A stretch of DNA of 64,000 bases, taken from CADCTB01 sp035494015. Lineage in GTDB: Bacteria; Actinomycetota; Acidimicrobiia; Acidimicrobiales; AC-14. Positions within the stretch are counted from its first letter, which is position 1. Every line of letters starts with the position of its first letter. The position numbers were made by a program, and so were the translations under genes. Below the pieces are notes generated by a model, which made no database searches, had not been told where the DNA came from, and saw only the letters and a list, made by a program, of their open reading frames with translations. The stretch lies in assembly GCA_035494015.1 (NCBI GenBank), contig DATJHJ010000030.1, forward strand, positions 34,858 through 98,857, read 5' to 3'. This document shows, piece by piece, positions 32,760-41,378 of this stretch.

Positions 32760-33862
32760 GGGTCTCCCTCGACGCCAGTGCCATCCCCGACCCGGCCGGC
32801 GGGGCCGGCCGCTACGTCCTCGCCCTCGCCGCCGCCCTGGCCGGGCGGGACGACGTCGACCTGACCGTGGTCTCCCGCACCGACGATGCCGGCCGCTGGC
32901 CGAGCCCGGTCGCGGCCCGGGCGCCGTCCCGGCGGCCGGTTCGCTTGGCCTGGGAGCAGGCGGCGCTGCCGGCCATCGTCCGGAACCTGGGCGTCGACGT
33001 CCACCACGCCCCCCACTACACGATGCCCCTCGTCAGCCCGTGCCCGGTGGTGGTGACCGTGCACGACCTGTCGTTCTTCACCCATCCCGAGTGGCACGAG
33101 CGCACCAAGGTGGCCTTCTTCCGCTCCGCCATCCGCACCTCGGCCCGCCGGGCCGCGGCCCTGATCGCAGTGAGCCAGGCCACCGCCACCCGCCTGGCCG
33201 AGCTGGTCGCCCCGAGGGTGCCGGTCCACGTCGTCCCCCACGGGGTCGACCACGCCCGCTTCCGACCGGCGGGGCCGGCCGACCACGACGCCGACGCCGC
33301 CGTCCTGGCCCGCCTCGGCCTGCGCCCGCCCTATCTGGCCTTCCTCGGCACGCTGGAGCCCCGGAAGGACGTCCCCACGCTGGTCCGGGCCTTCGACCTG
33401 GTCGCCGCCCGCGTGCCCGAGCTGACGCTGGTCCTGGCCGGCGCCCCCGGCTGGGGCGCGGGCGCCATCGAGGCGGCGATCTCGGCTGCCGCCCACCGGG
33501 CGCGGATCCGGCGCCCGGGCTACGTCGCCGAGGCCGACATCCCCGCCCTGCTGCGGGGGGCGGCGGCGGTGACCTACCCGTCGCTGGAAGAGGGGTTCGG
33601 GCTGCCCGTGCTGGAGGCGCTGGCCTGCGGGGCCCCGGTGGTGACCACCTCGGGGACGGTCATGGAGGAGGTGGCCGCCGGCGCCGCCGTCCTGGCCCGC
33701 CCGGGCGACCCCGCATCGCTGGCCCGGGCCATCGAGGAGGCGGTGGCCGCCGACCCGGGCGAGCGGCGCGCCCGCGGCCTGGCCGTCGCCGCCGGGCACA
33801 CCTGGGCCGCCTCGGCCGCGGCCCACGCCGGGGTCTACCGGGAGGTCGCGGCCCGGCGGTAG
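32738..33862 (+). CDS. GT4-family glycosyltransferase
   Basis: A 374-residue GT-B enzyme. The conserved N-terminus is VRVSLDASAIPDPAGGAGRYVLALAAAL. It has VDVHHAPHYTMPL, VVTVHDLSFFTHPEWHER, AVSQATATRLAEL, FLGTLEPRKDVPTLVRAFDLVA and TYPSLEEGFGLPVLEALACGAPVV with the E-x7-E motif. The GTG at 32738 is the only standard start near the conserved region; it overlaps the previous gene by 22 bases. The start is therefore less certain than the rest. It converges with the CPBP protease gene with a gap of three bases. Confidence 0.9.
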   Translation: MGDDHPVRVSLDASAIPDPAGGAGRYVLALAAALAGRDDVDLTVVSRTDDAGRWPSPVAARAPSRRPVRLAWEQAALPAIVRNLGVDVHHAPHYTMPLVSPCPVVVTVHDLSFFTHPEWHERTKVAFFRSAIRTSARRAAALIAVSQATATRLAELVAPRVPVHVVPHGVDHARFRPAGPADHDADAAVLARLGLRPPYLAFLGTLEPRKDVPTLVRAFDLVAARVPELTLVLAGAPGWGAGAIEAAISAAAHRARIRRPGYVAEADIPALLRGAAAVTYPSLEEGFGLPVLEALACGAPVVTTSGTVMEEVAAGAAVLARPGDPASLARAIEEAVAADPGERRARGLAVAAGHTWAASAAAHAGVYREVAARR

Positions 33863-33865
33863 GCG

Positions 33866-35014
33866 TCAGGGCAGGTGCCAGCTCCGGACGATGTCGTCGA
33901 AGTGGGCGGCGCCCTCGTCGGTCCCGTCCGCGCGGTACAGGGCCACCCACAGCCGGTTGCCCTTGGGGACCATGGTGAGCCGGCCGTCCCGGTCGTCGAC
34001 CTGGGCGGCCATGGTCACGCCCCGACCGGCGGGCACGTTGACGGCCACGACCGTGGTCCGGTCGATGCCCACACCGTCGGGCGCCGGGATCGACCCGTCG
34101 CCGAGACCCCGGACCAGGTTGTCGACCAGCACCGGACGCGGACCGTCGTAGTGGGCCAGCTCGACCCGGGCACCGAGCGGCCCGTAGGCGATCAGGTCGT
34201 CCCCGTGGACGGCCGTGACGTGGGACCAGGTGGCCGGGAGGGCGACGGTGAAGCCGGCGGCCGAGACGTCCACCGCGGGGGCATGGACACCGGCGACCGA
34301 GACCACGAGCAGCATCCCGTTGAACGCGGCATGGGCGGAGATGGAGGCGATGAGGCCCCGCCGCCAGTAGAGGAGGCCGAAGACGGCGCCCATGACCAGG
34401 TAGTAGCGGAACTGGAGGAAGCGGAGGTGGGCCAGGCTGAAGGCGATGGCGCTGAACAGGATGGCGGGCACGGGGCCGCGGTCCCGGAACGCCTCCAGCA
34501 GGAAGCCCCGGAAGACCAGCTCCTCGACCAGCGGGGCCAGCACCGCCACCACCAGGATGCCGGCCAGCAGCCATCCCGCCCCGCCGACGGTGATGCCCGC
34601 CGAGGTGGCGTCGAGCAACGGCTGACCGAAGAGCAGGCGGAGCAGGGCGCTGAGCAGGCTGGCCGCGGCCAGGCCCACCACGATCCCCTCGCCGACGGCC
34701 AGCAGCGGGTGCTCGGTACCGATCCGCGGCCGGAGGTCCAGGCTGGACCCGAGGATGCGCACGGCCAGGGCGGTGACGGCGTAGAACACCACGCCGGTCA
34801 GCAGTGAAATCCGCACCGCGGTGACCAGATCGAGGCCGTTGGCCACGACGATCACGAACACGACGATCTGCACGACCAGGTTGACCCCGATGATGGCGGC
34901 CACCGTCCGCCCCGCCGTCCGCGACGTCGTCGTCGGGCCGAGGGTCGGACGGGCGCCCTCGCCGTCGCCGTCGCGGTCCATGAGCAGGACCCGACCTTCC
35001 GCATACCTGGTCAT
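33866..35014 (-). CDS. CPBP-family intramembrane glutamic protease with a C-terminal soluble domain
   Basis: A 382-residue membrane protein. Residues about 35-250 contain seven to eight hydrophobic helices and the CPBP (Abi, Rce1-like) motifs: EELVFRGFLLEAF with the catalytic Glu pair and Arg, FSLAHLRFLQF and HAAFNGM. CPBP proteins cleave or process membrane or prenylated substrates, or confer bacteriocin self-immunity. A further 120-residue C-terminal domain (about 260-382: AGFTVALPATWSHV, RVELAHYDGPRP, GVTMAAQVDDRDG, LWVALYRADG) lies after the last helix and is not part of the basic family. ATG start with GAGGAGGA upstream. It follows the YqgE and hypothetical genes on the same strand. Confidence 0.88.
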   Translation of the reverse strand: MTRYAEGRVLLMDRDGDGEGARPTLGPTTTSRTAGRTVAAIIGVNLVVQIVVFVIVVANGLDLVTAVRISLLTGVVFYAVTALAVRILGSSLDLRPRIGTEHPLLAVGEGIVVGLAAASLLSALLRLLFGQPLLDATSAGITVGGAGWLLAGILVVAVLAPLVEELVFRGFLLEAFRDRGPVPAILFSAIAFSLAHLRFLQFRYYLVMGAVFGLLYWRRGLIASISAHAAFNGMLLVVSVAGVHAPAVDVSAAGFTVALPATWSHVTAVHGDDLIAYGPLGARVELAHYDGPRPVLVDNLVRGLGDGSIPAPDGVGIDRTTVVAVNVPAGRGVTMAAQVDDRDGRLTMVPKGNRLWVALYRADGTDEGAAHFDDIVRSWHLP

Positions 35015-35084
35015 CGCCCATTCCTCCTCGCCGCGGGCGGGTCCGCCGCTGTCCAGCCCTTGTCGACCCCCGGCCGCCGAACCT

Positions 35085-35654
35085 TTAGTTCAGGGTCGGG
35101 TCCGCAGGGTAGGCGGCGAACAGGGCCAGGGTGCCCCGCTGGCGGCGCAGCACCGCCGACCACAGCTCTTCCGGGGCCGGCGACAGTGGGTCGGCGGCGT
35201 CGGCGTCGACCACGAACCAGCCGCCGGCGGCGATCTCGCCCTCCAGCTGGCCCGGGCCCCAGCCCGCGTAGCCGGCGAAGACGCGAATCTCCTGGAGGCG
35301 GGGGATGGCCTCGTCGGGGTCGCTGTCCAGGTCGAGGGTGCCGACCGGCCCGAGGACCGGCTCCCACCCGGCGGCGCCGCCGCCGGCGGTGAGGACGCGG
35401 GCCAGGCACACCGCCGCGCTCGGTGCGACCGGGCCGCCGATGAACACGACCGGCGGATGGGCCGCGGCACGGGCCCACTCCGGCAACGGCTCAGCCAGGT
35501 CGAGCTCGCTGGGGCGGTTCAGGACCACGCCCAGCGCGCCCTCGCCGCCGTGCTCGAGGACGAGGACGACGGTGCGCTCGAAGTTCGGATCGCCCAGGTT
35601 CGGGGTGGCGACGAGCAGCCGCCCCTTGAGCGGCGCCGGGCCGTGCTCGCTCAT
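35085..35654 (-). CDS. YqgE/AlgH family protein
   Basis: A 189-residue protein of the YqgE/AlgH family (DUF179), conserved in bacteria; the name AlgH comes from a Pseudomonas alginate regulator, and the molecular role is unclear. It shows GRLLVATPNLGDPNFERTVVLVLEHGGEGALGVVLNRPS at the N-terminus, FIGGPVAPSAAVCLARV in the middle and FAGYAGWGPGQLEGEIAAGGWFVVDAD near residue 130, all diagnostic. The ATG at 35654 overlaps the stop of the 35941 gene as ATGA. The following CPBP gene is 70 bases away. Confidence 0.93.
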   Translation of the reverse strand: MSEHGPAPLKGRLLVATPNLGDPNFERTVVLVLEHGGEGALGVVLNRPSELDLAEPLPEWARAAAHPPVVFIGGPVAPSAAVCLARVLTAGGGAAGWEPVLGPVGTLDLDSDPDEAIPRLQEIRVFAGYAGWGPGQLEGEIAAGGWFVVDADAADPLSPAPEELWSAVLRRQRGTLALFAAYPADPTLN

Positions 35655-35941
35655 CTGCGCGGCGGGGGGCCGAGGAGGGTGCGCTGGGCGCTGCGCACCG
35701 CGGCGCGGGCCTGGGCCACCAGCGGGCGGACCTCGTCGGACAGGCGGGCCTCGAGGTCGTCGAGCACCGGGTCGACGCGCTCGTCCACCTCGGCGGCCAG
35801 GCGCGACAGCTCGCGCTGCAGCTGCCGGCGGCGGACCTGGGCCTGCTGGAACCCGAGGACACCGAAGCCGACGGCGGTGTACAGCGACTCCCGCAGCCGG
35901 GCGGCGGCGTCGTCGGTCCCCGAGGAGCCGGTGGCTGGCAT
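35651..35941 (-). CDS. Small helical protein of unknown function
   Basis: A 96-residue protein. It has a short hydrophobic segment (LYTAVGFGVLGFQQAQV) and then a long amphipathic helix rich in Arg, Glu and Leu (RRQLQRELSRLAAEVDERVDPVLDDLEARL), probably a membrane-associated coiled coil. ATG 35941 gives the compact form; upstream in-frame starts lengthen it by 30 residues of low-conservation sequence. Its stop overlaps the YqgE start by four bases, indicating translational coupling. It is divergent from the large GT2 gene at 36010. Confidence 0.65.
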   Translation of the reverse strand: MPATGSSGTDDAAARLRESLYTAVGFGVLGFQQAQVRRRQLQRELSRLAAEVDERVDPVLDDLEARLSDEVRPLVAQARAAVRSAQRTLLGPPPRR

Positions 35942-36009
35942 ACCACCAGGAAACCACGCCCGGCGTGCCACGGTGGTCACAGGTCGCCGGGCTAGCCTGG
36001 CGACGAGAC

Positions 36010-39000
36010 ATGGATCCGCAGCCGTCTGCACCCCCGCTGGTGGCGGTCGTCGTGGCCGATGAGCCCGGAGAGTGGTTCGAAGAGGCCCTGCAGGCGCTGG
36101 GCAGCCAGGACTACCCCAACCAGTCGGTCCTGGTGATCGACCGGGTCGGCGCCGCCGACCCCGGTCCCCGCGTCGCCTCCGTGCTCCCCGACGCCTTCCT
36201 CCGCCGGCCGGGCCGGGCCGGCCACAAGCTCGGATTCGCGGCGGCGGCGAACGACGTGCTGGACACGGTCCAAGGCGCCTCCTACCTGCTCTTCTGCCAC
36301 GACGACGTGGCCCCGGAGCCGGACGCCGTCCGCCTGATGGTCGAGGAGTCCCTGCGCTCGAACGCCGGGATCGTCGCCCCGAAGCTGGTCGACTGGGACC
36401 GGCCCGACCGCCTCCTCGGCGTGGGCCTCTCGGTCGACAAGACGGGCGCGTGCGGGCCGCTCGTCGACCACGGCGAGCTCGACCAGGAGCAGCACGACTC
36501 GGTCCGCGACGTCTTCGCGGTGTCGTCCGCCTGCCTCCTGGTCCGGGCCGACCTGTTCGCCGCCCTGGGCGGCTTCGACCCGGCGATGGACGACTACGGC
36601 GCCGACGTCGACCTGTGCTGGCGGGCCCAGGTGGCGGGCGCCCGGGTGGTCGTCGCCCCCGCGGCGCGGGTCCGCCACCGGGAGGCCGGCGACGAGCGGC
36701 CCGGCGCCGACCCGAGCCGGGCCCGGCTCGAGCCCCGCTACCACCTGCGGGCCATGCTCAAGAGCTACTCGTGGCTCCACCTGCTGCGGGTGATCCCCCA
36801 GGCCATCGTGGCCACCGTCCTGGAGGCCGTGGTGGCGGTGGTGGCCCGCCGGGGCCAGGAGGCCCGCAGCCTGGTCGGCGCCTGGACCTGGAACCTGCGG
36901 CACTACGGCGAGCTCCGGCCCCTGCGGGCCGCGGTGCGGCGCAGCCGGGAGGTGCCCGACGCCGAGGTCCGCCGGCTGCAGGCCCGGGGCAGCGTGCGCC
37001 TCACCCTCTACCTGCAGCGCCGCCTCCACGCCGAGGAACGGGCCCGGTTGCTGGTGGAGGCGGGCCACGAGCTGGTCGAGTCGGTGGGCAACGGCCCGGC
37101 CCGCGCCGCCACCGCGCTCCTCTCCGTGCTGGTCCTCGCCCTGCTGGTCGGCAGCCGTCACCTCCTCCAGGGCCGGATCCCGACGATCGGCCAGTTCGCC
37201 CCGTTCCCCCGCCCGTCGACCCTGCTCACCCACGTCTTCGACGGGTGGCGCACCACCGGCATGGGCTCGGCGTCCCCGGCGCCGCCGGCCCTGGGCGTGC
37301 TCGGTGTCCTCGGCCTGCTGTTCCTCGGGCACATGGGCCTGCTGGCCAAGGTCCTCGTGCTGGGCGCCTGGCCGGTGGCCGCCCTCGGTGCATGGCGCCT
37401 GAGCCGGCCGCTGGAGTCGACCCTGGCCCGGCTCAGCCTGGTGATCGCCTACCTCGCCGTGCCCCTGCCCTACAACTCGCTGGCCCGGGGGCGCTGGAGC
37501 GGCCTGGTGGCCTACGCGGCCATGCCCTGGCTGCTGGCCCAGCTGGCCCGCATGTGCGACCTCGAGCCGTTCGGTTCCCGCCCGCCGGGTCGCCGCCGGG
37601 GCCGCGCCGAGGACACCCCTGCCTGGCGGCCGGTGCTGCAACTCGGCGTGCTGCTGGCCGCGGTCGCCGTCTTCGCCCCCGGGATCGTGCTGGCCCTGGT
37701 GGTGGCCGCGGTCGGCCTGGTGGTCGGATCGGTCCTCGTCGGCGGGGCGGCCCGCGCCGTCGGCGCCCTGCGGGGGGCCATCGGGGCCGTCGTGGTGGCC
37801 GCGGCCGTCCTGCTGCCCTGGTCGGTGGCCCTCGCCGTGCCCGGCGGCTGGTCGACCGTGGCCGGCGTCGGCCGCACCGCCGCCCGCGGCCCCGGCCTGG
37901 GCGCCCTCCTCCGGTTCCAGGTGGGGCCGCTGGGAGCCGGCGTCCTGGGGTGGGCGCTGCTCGCCGCCGCCGCCCTGCCCCTGCTCGTGGCCCGGGACTG
38001 GCGCTTCACCTGGGCGGTGCGCTTCTGGGCCGTCGCCCTGGTCAGCGTGGGGACGGCCTGGGCCGGTGGCCGGGGTTGGCTGCCCGTCCGCGTCCAGGAC
38101 CCGGACCTGCTCCTGGCCGCGGCGGCCGCCGCCCTGGCCGGGGCGGTGGCCATGGGTGCCGCCGCCTCCCAGGTCGACCTCCGCGGCTACCGCTTCAGCT
38201 GGCGCCAGGCCGCCCCGCTCGCCGGGGGCGTGGCCCTCATGGCCGCCGTGCTGCCCGTCCTGGGCGCCGCCGCCAACGGCGGTTGGGGGGTGGCCAGCTC
38301 GGAGGTCACCCGGTCCCTCGGCTGGATGTCGGCCCAGGCGTCGCAGGGGTCGTTCCGGGTGCTTTGGGTCGGCGATCCCGACATCCTCCCGCTCGACTCC
38401 TGGCCCCTCGAGGGCGAGGACGGCGTGGCCTACGCCACGTCCCGCAACGGCGCACCCGATGTCACCGACCTGTGGCCCGGCCCGCCGTCCGCCGCCACCA
38501 GGTCCATCTCGGACGCCCTCCAGATCGCCCGCCAGGGCGGCACGGCCCGCCTCGGCCGCCTGCTCGCCCCCATGGCGGTCCGCTACGTCGTGGTGCCCAA
38601 GCGCCTGGCGACCGGCGAAGGGGCCGGTACCAGGCCGGTGCCGGCCAGCCTGACCCGGGCCCTGGGGTCCCAGCTCGACCTGCGCGTGCTCCCCTCCGAC
38701 CCGGCCGTCGACGTCTACGAGAACGTGTCGTGGGGCGGCGGGCGGGCCCTGCTCCCGCCCACCGTCGCCGACCCCCCGCCCGGCCTGCTGGGGGCGGGCG
38801 CCGACCTGGCCGGCGGCCAACCCGTGCTCGGGGGGGCCGGGCCCGTGCGCTTCACCGGCCAGGTCCCGTCACCCGGACGGGTCCTGCTGGCCGAGTCACC
38901 GTCGGGGCGGTGGGAGCTACGGGTCGGCGGCCGGGGGACGGCCCGTGCCGACGCCTACGGCGTGGCCAACGTCTTCGGCGTCGCCCAGCCCGGCTCGGCC

Positions 39001-39162
39001 AGCCTGCGCTACCGCACTCCCATGCTGGCCCGGCCGTTGGCCGTCGTCCCGTTCGTCCTGTGGGGGCTCGCCTTCTCGATCCTCCGGCGATCGCGTCCCC
39101 GGCCGGTGGCGCCCGAGCCCGAGACCCAGCTCCTGCCCATCCTCACGGCGACGGGGTCATGA
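36010..39162 (+). CDS. Large membrane-anchored GT2 glycosyltransferase
   Basis: A 1050-residue protein. The N-terminal 330 residues are a GT-A (GT2) domain: VAVVVADEPGEWFEEALQALGSQDYPNQSVLVID, FCHDDVAPEPDAVRLM (a DxD-type site), and DVFAVSSACLLVRADLFAALGGFDPAMDDYGADVDLCWRA. The rest is a polytopic membrane region with roughly ten or more helices, ending in a soluble part with VLWVGDPDILPLDSWPL, VAYATSRNGAPDVTDLWPG and a final membrane helix. It follows the usual actinobacterial arrangement of GT2 then DUF5719, so the pair probably works on a cell-envelope polysaccharide at the membrane. TAGCCT lies 11 nt before the ATG. Its stop overlaps the next gene as ATGA. Confidence 0.88.
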   Translation: MDPQPSAPPLVAVVVADEPGEWFEEALQALGSQDYPNQSVLVIDRVGAADPGPRVASVLPDAFLRRPGRAGHKLGFAAAANDVLDTVQGASYLLFCHDDVAPEPDAVRLMVEESLRSNAGIVAPKLVDWDRPDRLLGVGLSVDKTGACGPLVDHGELDQEQHDSVRDVFAVSSACLLVRADLFAALGGFDPAMDDYGADVDLCWRAQVAGARVVVAPAARVRHREAGDERPGADPSRARLEPRYHLRAMLKSYSWLHLLRVIPQAIVATVLEAVVAVVARRGQEARSLVGAWTWNLRHYGELRPLRAAVRRSREVPDAEVRRLQARGSVRLTLYLQRRLHAEERARLLVEAGHELVESVGNGPARAATALLSVLVLALLVGSRHLLQGRIPTIGQFAPFPRPSTLLTHVFDGWRTTGMGSASPAPPALGVLGVLGLLFLGHMGLLAKVLVLGAWPVAALGAWRLSRPLESTLARLSLVIAYLAVPLPYNSLARGRWSGLVAYAAMPWLLAQLARMCDLEPFGSRPPGRRRGRAEDTPAWRPVLQLGVLLAAVAVFAPGIVLALVVAAVGLVVGSVLVGGAARAVGALRGAIGAVVVAAAVLLPWSVALAVPGGWSTVAGVGRTAARGPGLGALLRFQVGPLGAGVLGWALLAAAALPLLVARDWRFTWAVRFWAVALVSVGTAWAGGRGWLPVRVQDPDLLLAAAAAALAGAVAMGAAASQVDLRGYRFSWRQAAPLAGGVALMAAVLPVLGAAANGGWGVASSEVTRSLGWMSAQASQGSFRVLWVGDPDILPLDSWPLEGEDGVAYATSRNGAPDVTDLWPGPPSAATRSISDALQIARQGGTARLGRLLAPMAVRYVVVPKRLATGEGAGTRPVPASLTRALGSQLDLRVLPSDPAVDVYENVSWGGGRALLPPTVADPPPGLLGAGADLAGGQPVLGGAGPVRFTGQVPSPGRVLLAESPSGRWELRVGGRGTARADAYGVANVFGVAQPGSASLRYRTPMLARPLAVVPFVLWGLAFSILRRSRPRPVAPEPETQLLPILTATGS

Positions 39163-40661
39163 GGCTGCGTCGCCGGGGCCGGCGCGAGAGGGCGGCCCGC
39201 GTCGCTCCGACTCCTCGGGCCCCCCGCACCCGGCGGGCGCCCGCCCTGATCGTGCTGGCCGCCGTGCTCGTGGCCGGAGGCGTGGTCGACCGCCGGGCCC
39301 GAGCCGCCGGGCCGGGCCAGGGCAGCGCGGTCAGCGCCCAGGTCCCGGTCGCCGCCCCCGCGTCGGCGCGGTCCTCGGCCTGGTACTGCGCCGGGGCTCC
39401 CGCCTCAGGGACGGCGGCGGACGCCACGGTCATCGTGGCCAACGCCGGCGCCCGCCGGCTGACCGGCACCATCACCGTCTTCCCGGACAAGGGGGACAGC
39501 CGCAGGGTCCCCCTCGACGTCGGGCCCGCGTCCCGGGCCGCCGTCCGCCTGGCCGACGTGGTGACCTCGCAGCTGGCCGCCGCCGTCGTCGAGCTGGATG
39601 GCGGCGAGGCGGTGGCCGAGGTCGTGGCCAGCGGGCCGCTGGGCGACAGCGTGACCCCCTGCGCCTCGTCGGCGTCGTCGTCGTGGTACTTCGCCGAGGG
39701 GGTGACCACCAAGGACGCCCAGGAGTTCCTGCTCGCCCTCAACCCGTTCCCGGACGACGCCGTGGTGGACGTGGTGTTCAGCACCGAGGAGGGCGTCGTC
39801 AGCCCCCAGGCCCTGACCGGCCTGCTGGTCAAGGGCCAGGCCCTCACCGCCATCAACGTGGGCGACTACGTCCAGCGGCGGGAATCGGTCTCCGCCCGGC
39901 TGGTCGCCCGCACCGGACGGCTGGCGGTCAGCCGGGTGCAAACGTTCGACGGCACCGGGCCCACCGGCCGCAAGGGCGTCTCGGTGACGCTGGGGGCGGC
40001 GGCTCCGGGGCCGACCTGGTACTTCCCCGAGGGGCTGGTGACGGACGGCCAGAGCGAGCGCTACCAGATCTACAACCCGGGGACCGACGAGGCCCAGGTC
40101 GAGGTCGACCTGGCCCTGGAGACGGGGGAGGCCGAGCCGCTGCGCCTCACCGTGCCCCGGGAGTCGCGCCTAACCATCGTCTCGGCCGAGGAGAGCCGCA
40201 TCCCCAAGGGCGTGCCTCATGCGGTCACCGTGCGCTCGACCGGCGGTCCCCAGGTAGTGGCCGAGCGGACGATCGACGGGACGGCCCCGAGCGCCCGCAC
40301 GGGCGTGGCCATCACCCTGGGCGCCCGCCTGCCGGCCAAGCGCTGGGCCACGGCGGCCGGGGCAGCCGACGACAACACCGACGAGTGGGTCGTCGTCCAG
40401 AACCCCGGCCCGCGTTCGGCCAAGGTCAGCGTCAACCTGCTGGCCGACGGCACCCCGGTGGCCGTCGGTCCCGACCTCACGTCGGTCGACGTCCCGGCCG
40501 GGCAGCGCAAGGCCCTGCACGTGAACCCGGCGCTGAAGCGGCCGACCACCCCGCTGCTGATCACGTCGACCGAGGCGGTGGTCGTCGAGCGCGACTACTA
40601 CAAGCTCCGGGCGCCGGGCCTGGCCATGTCGGCGGCGATCCCCCTGCGCGACGTCACCTAG
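39159..40661 (+). CDS. DUF5719 family exported protein
   Basis: A 500-residue protein with an N-terminal membrane/signal helix (APALIVLAAVLVAGGVV) after a basic tail, and a beta-rich extracytoplasmic region. It contains three WYxxEG-like repeats (SSWYFAEGVTTKDAQEFLLALNPFPDDAVVDVVF, PTWYFPEGLVTDGQSERYQIYNPG, KRWATAAGAADDNTDEWVVVQNPG), each followed by AxVxVxL and a VxVPAxxR-like segment, typical of DUF5719. It is coupled to the GT2 gene by a four-base ATGA overlap. Unknown enzymatic role; likely a partner of the GT2 protein outside the membrane. Confidence 0.87.
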   Translation: MRLRRRGRRERAARVAPTPRAPRTRRAPALIVLAAVLVAGGVVDRRARAAGPGQGSAVSAQVPVAAPASARSSAWYCAGAPASGTAADATVIVANAGARRLTGTITVFPDKGDSRRVPLDVGPASRAAVRLADVVTSQLAAAVVELDGGEAVAEVVASGPLGDSVTPCASSASSSWYFAEGVTTKDAQEFLLALNPFPDDAVVDVVFSTEEGVVSPQALTGLLVKGQALTAINVGDYVQRRESVSARLVARTGRLAVSRVQTFDGTGPTGRKGVSVTLGAAAPGPTWYFPEGLVTDGQSERYQIYNPGTDEAQVEVDLALETGEAEPLRLTVPRESRLTIVSAEESRIPKGVPHAVTVRSTGGPQVVAERTIDGTAPSARTGVAITLGARLPAKRWATAAGAADDNTDEWVVVQNPGPRSAKVSVNLLADGTPVAVGPDLTSVDVPAGQRKALHVNPALKRPTTPLLITSTEAVVVERDYYKLRAPGLAMSAAIPLRDVT

Positions 40662-40738
40662 CGGCCCCCGGCGGCGGGCCAGCGGCGGGCGGAGCCCGGC
40701 GGATCGGAGCGAGACCGGCCGAGCCGGACGGCGACACC

Positions 40739-40757
40739 GGGACCGACGGCCGGTCCC
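40739..40757 (+). terminator. Possible terminator hairpin after the DUF5719 gene
   Basis: GGGACCG and CGGTCCC form a 7-bp stem with a 5-nt loop in the 262-base gap (40662-40923). The gap otherwise shows only GC-rich sequence, and a less GC-rich segment (about 40850-40920) that could hold the promoter of the thioredoxin-like gene. No T-tract. Confidence 0.3.
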
Positions 40758-40923
40758 CGGCACCCCCGCTGGCCGTCTCGCACCGCCCCCAGCGTGGGCG
40801 CCGCAGGCCGGCCGGCCTCTCTCCCTTTCCGCCTCCCGGACGGAATGGAATCGTCGCAAGTTCGGACGGGGGCATGCAATAGGTGAAATGGTCATCTACT
40901 CACGAGCGGCGGATACTGGACGG

Positions 40924-41364
40924 ATGGAACGCTTCCTGCTGGCCGCCTCCGTGGTGGCGGTCGCCGCCGTGGTGGCCGTGATCCTCGAGCGGCGCCGGCC
41001 GGAGCCGCCCACCCAGGGCGGGTGGCAGGTCCCGACCCAGCTCGACCGGGCCGACTTCGCCCGCCCCGAGGCCCCGTGGCTCGTCGCCGTGTTCACGTCC
41101 GCGACCTGCGACTCCTGCGCCCAGGCCCTCCAGCGGTCGCGGGTGCTGGCCAGCGATGCGGTCGCCGTCGAGGAGGTCGAGGTCAAGGAGAAGCCGGACC
41201 TCCACCGCCGTTACCGCATCGAGGCGGTGCCGATCATCGTGGTCGCCGACGGGGACGGCGTGGTCCGCACCTCGTTCACCGGACCGCCCTCGGCCACCGA
41301 CCTGTGGGCCGCGGTGGCCGGCGTTCGCGACCAGGGCCCGAGAGGCGACGGGGACCCGTCCTGA
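40924..41364 (+). CDS. Membrane-anchored thioredoxin-like protein
   Basis: A 146-residue protein. An N-terminal helix (RFLLAASVVAVAAVVAVIL) anchors it, and the thioredoxin-like domain has VAVFTSATCDSCAQALQ with a CDSC redox motif (Cys62 and Cys65), then VEVKEKPDLHRRYRIEAVPIIVVADGDG with the cis-proline VP. Topology puts the domain on the far side of a short cytoplasmic start or in the cytoplasm; it cannot be decided by eye. The ATG at 40924 is preferred as it begins at the helix; an upstream in-frame ATG at 40888 adds 12 residues. The ABC permease gene follows by 14 bases. Confidence 0.85.
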   Translation: MERFLLAASVVAVAAVVAVILERRRPEPPTQGGWQVPTQLDRADFARPEAPWLVAVFTSATCDSCAQALQRSRVLASDAVAVEEVEVKEKPDLHRRYRIEAVPIIVVADGDGVVRTSFTGPPSATDLWAAVAGVRDQGPRGDGDPS

Positions 41365-41378
41365 TAGCTTGGTCGCCC

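Noticed and set aside
35992..38820. 942-codon minus-strand frame opposite the GT2 gene
   Set aside because: Gly/Gln/His/Arg-rich low-complexity product without domains, antisense to a gene with clear GT2 motifs and membrane helices.
36072..39158. Very long upstream extension of the DUF5719 reading frame through the GT2 gene
   Set aside because: The part before 39159 is an Arg/Pro/Gly-rich shadow; the real start is the ATG overlapping the GT2 stop.
40662..40887. Small gene in the gap after DUF5719
   Set aside because: Frames are Arg/Pro/Gly-rich, lack ribosome sites and look like shadows; only a weak hairpin is supported.
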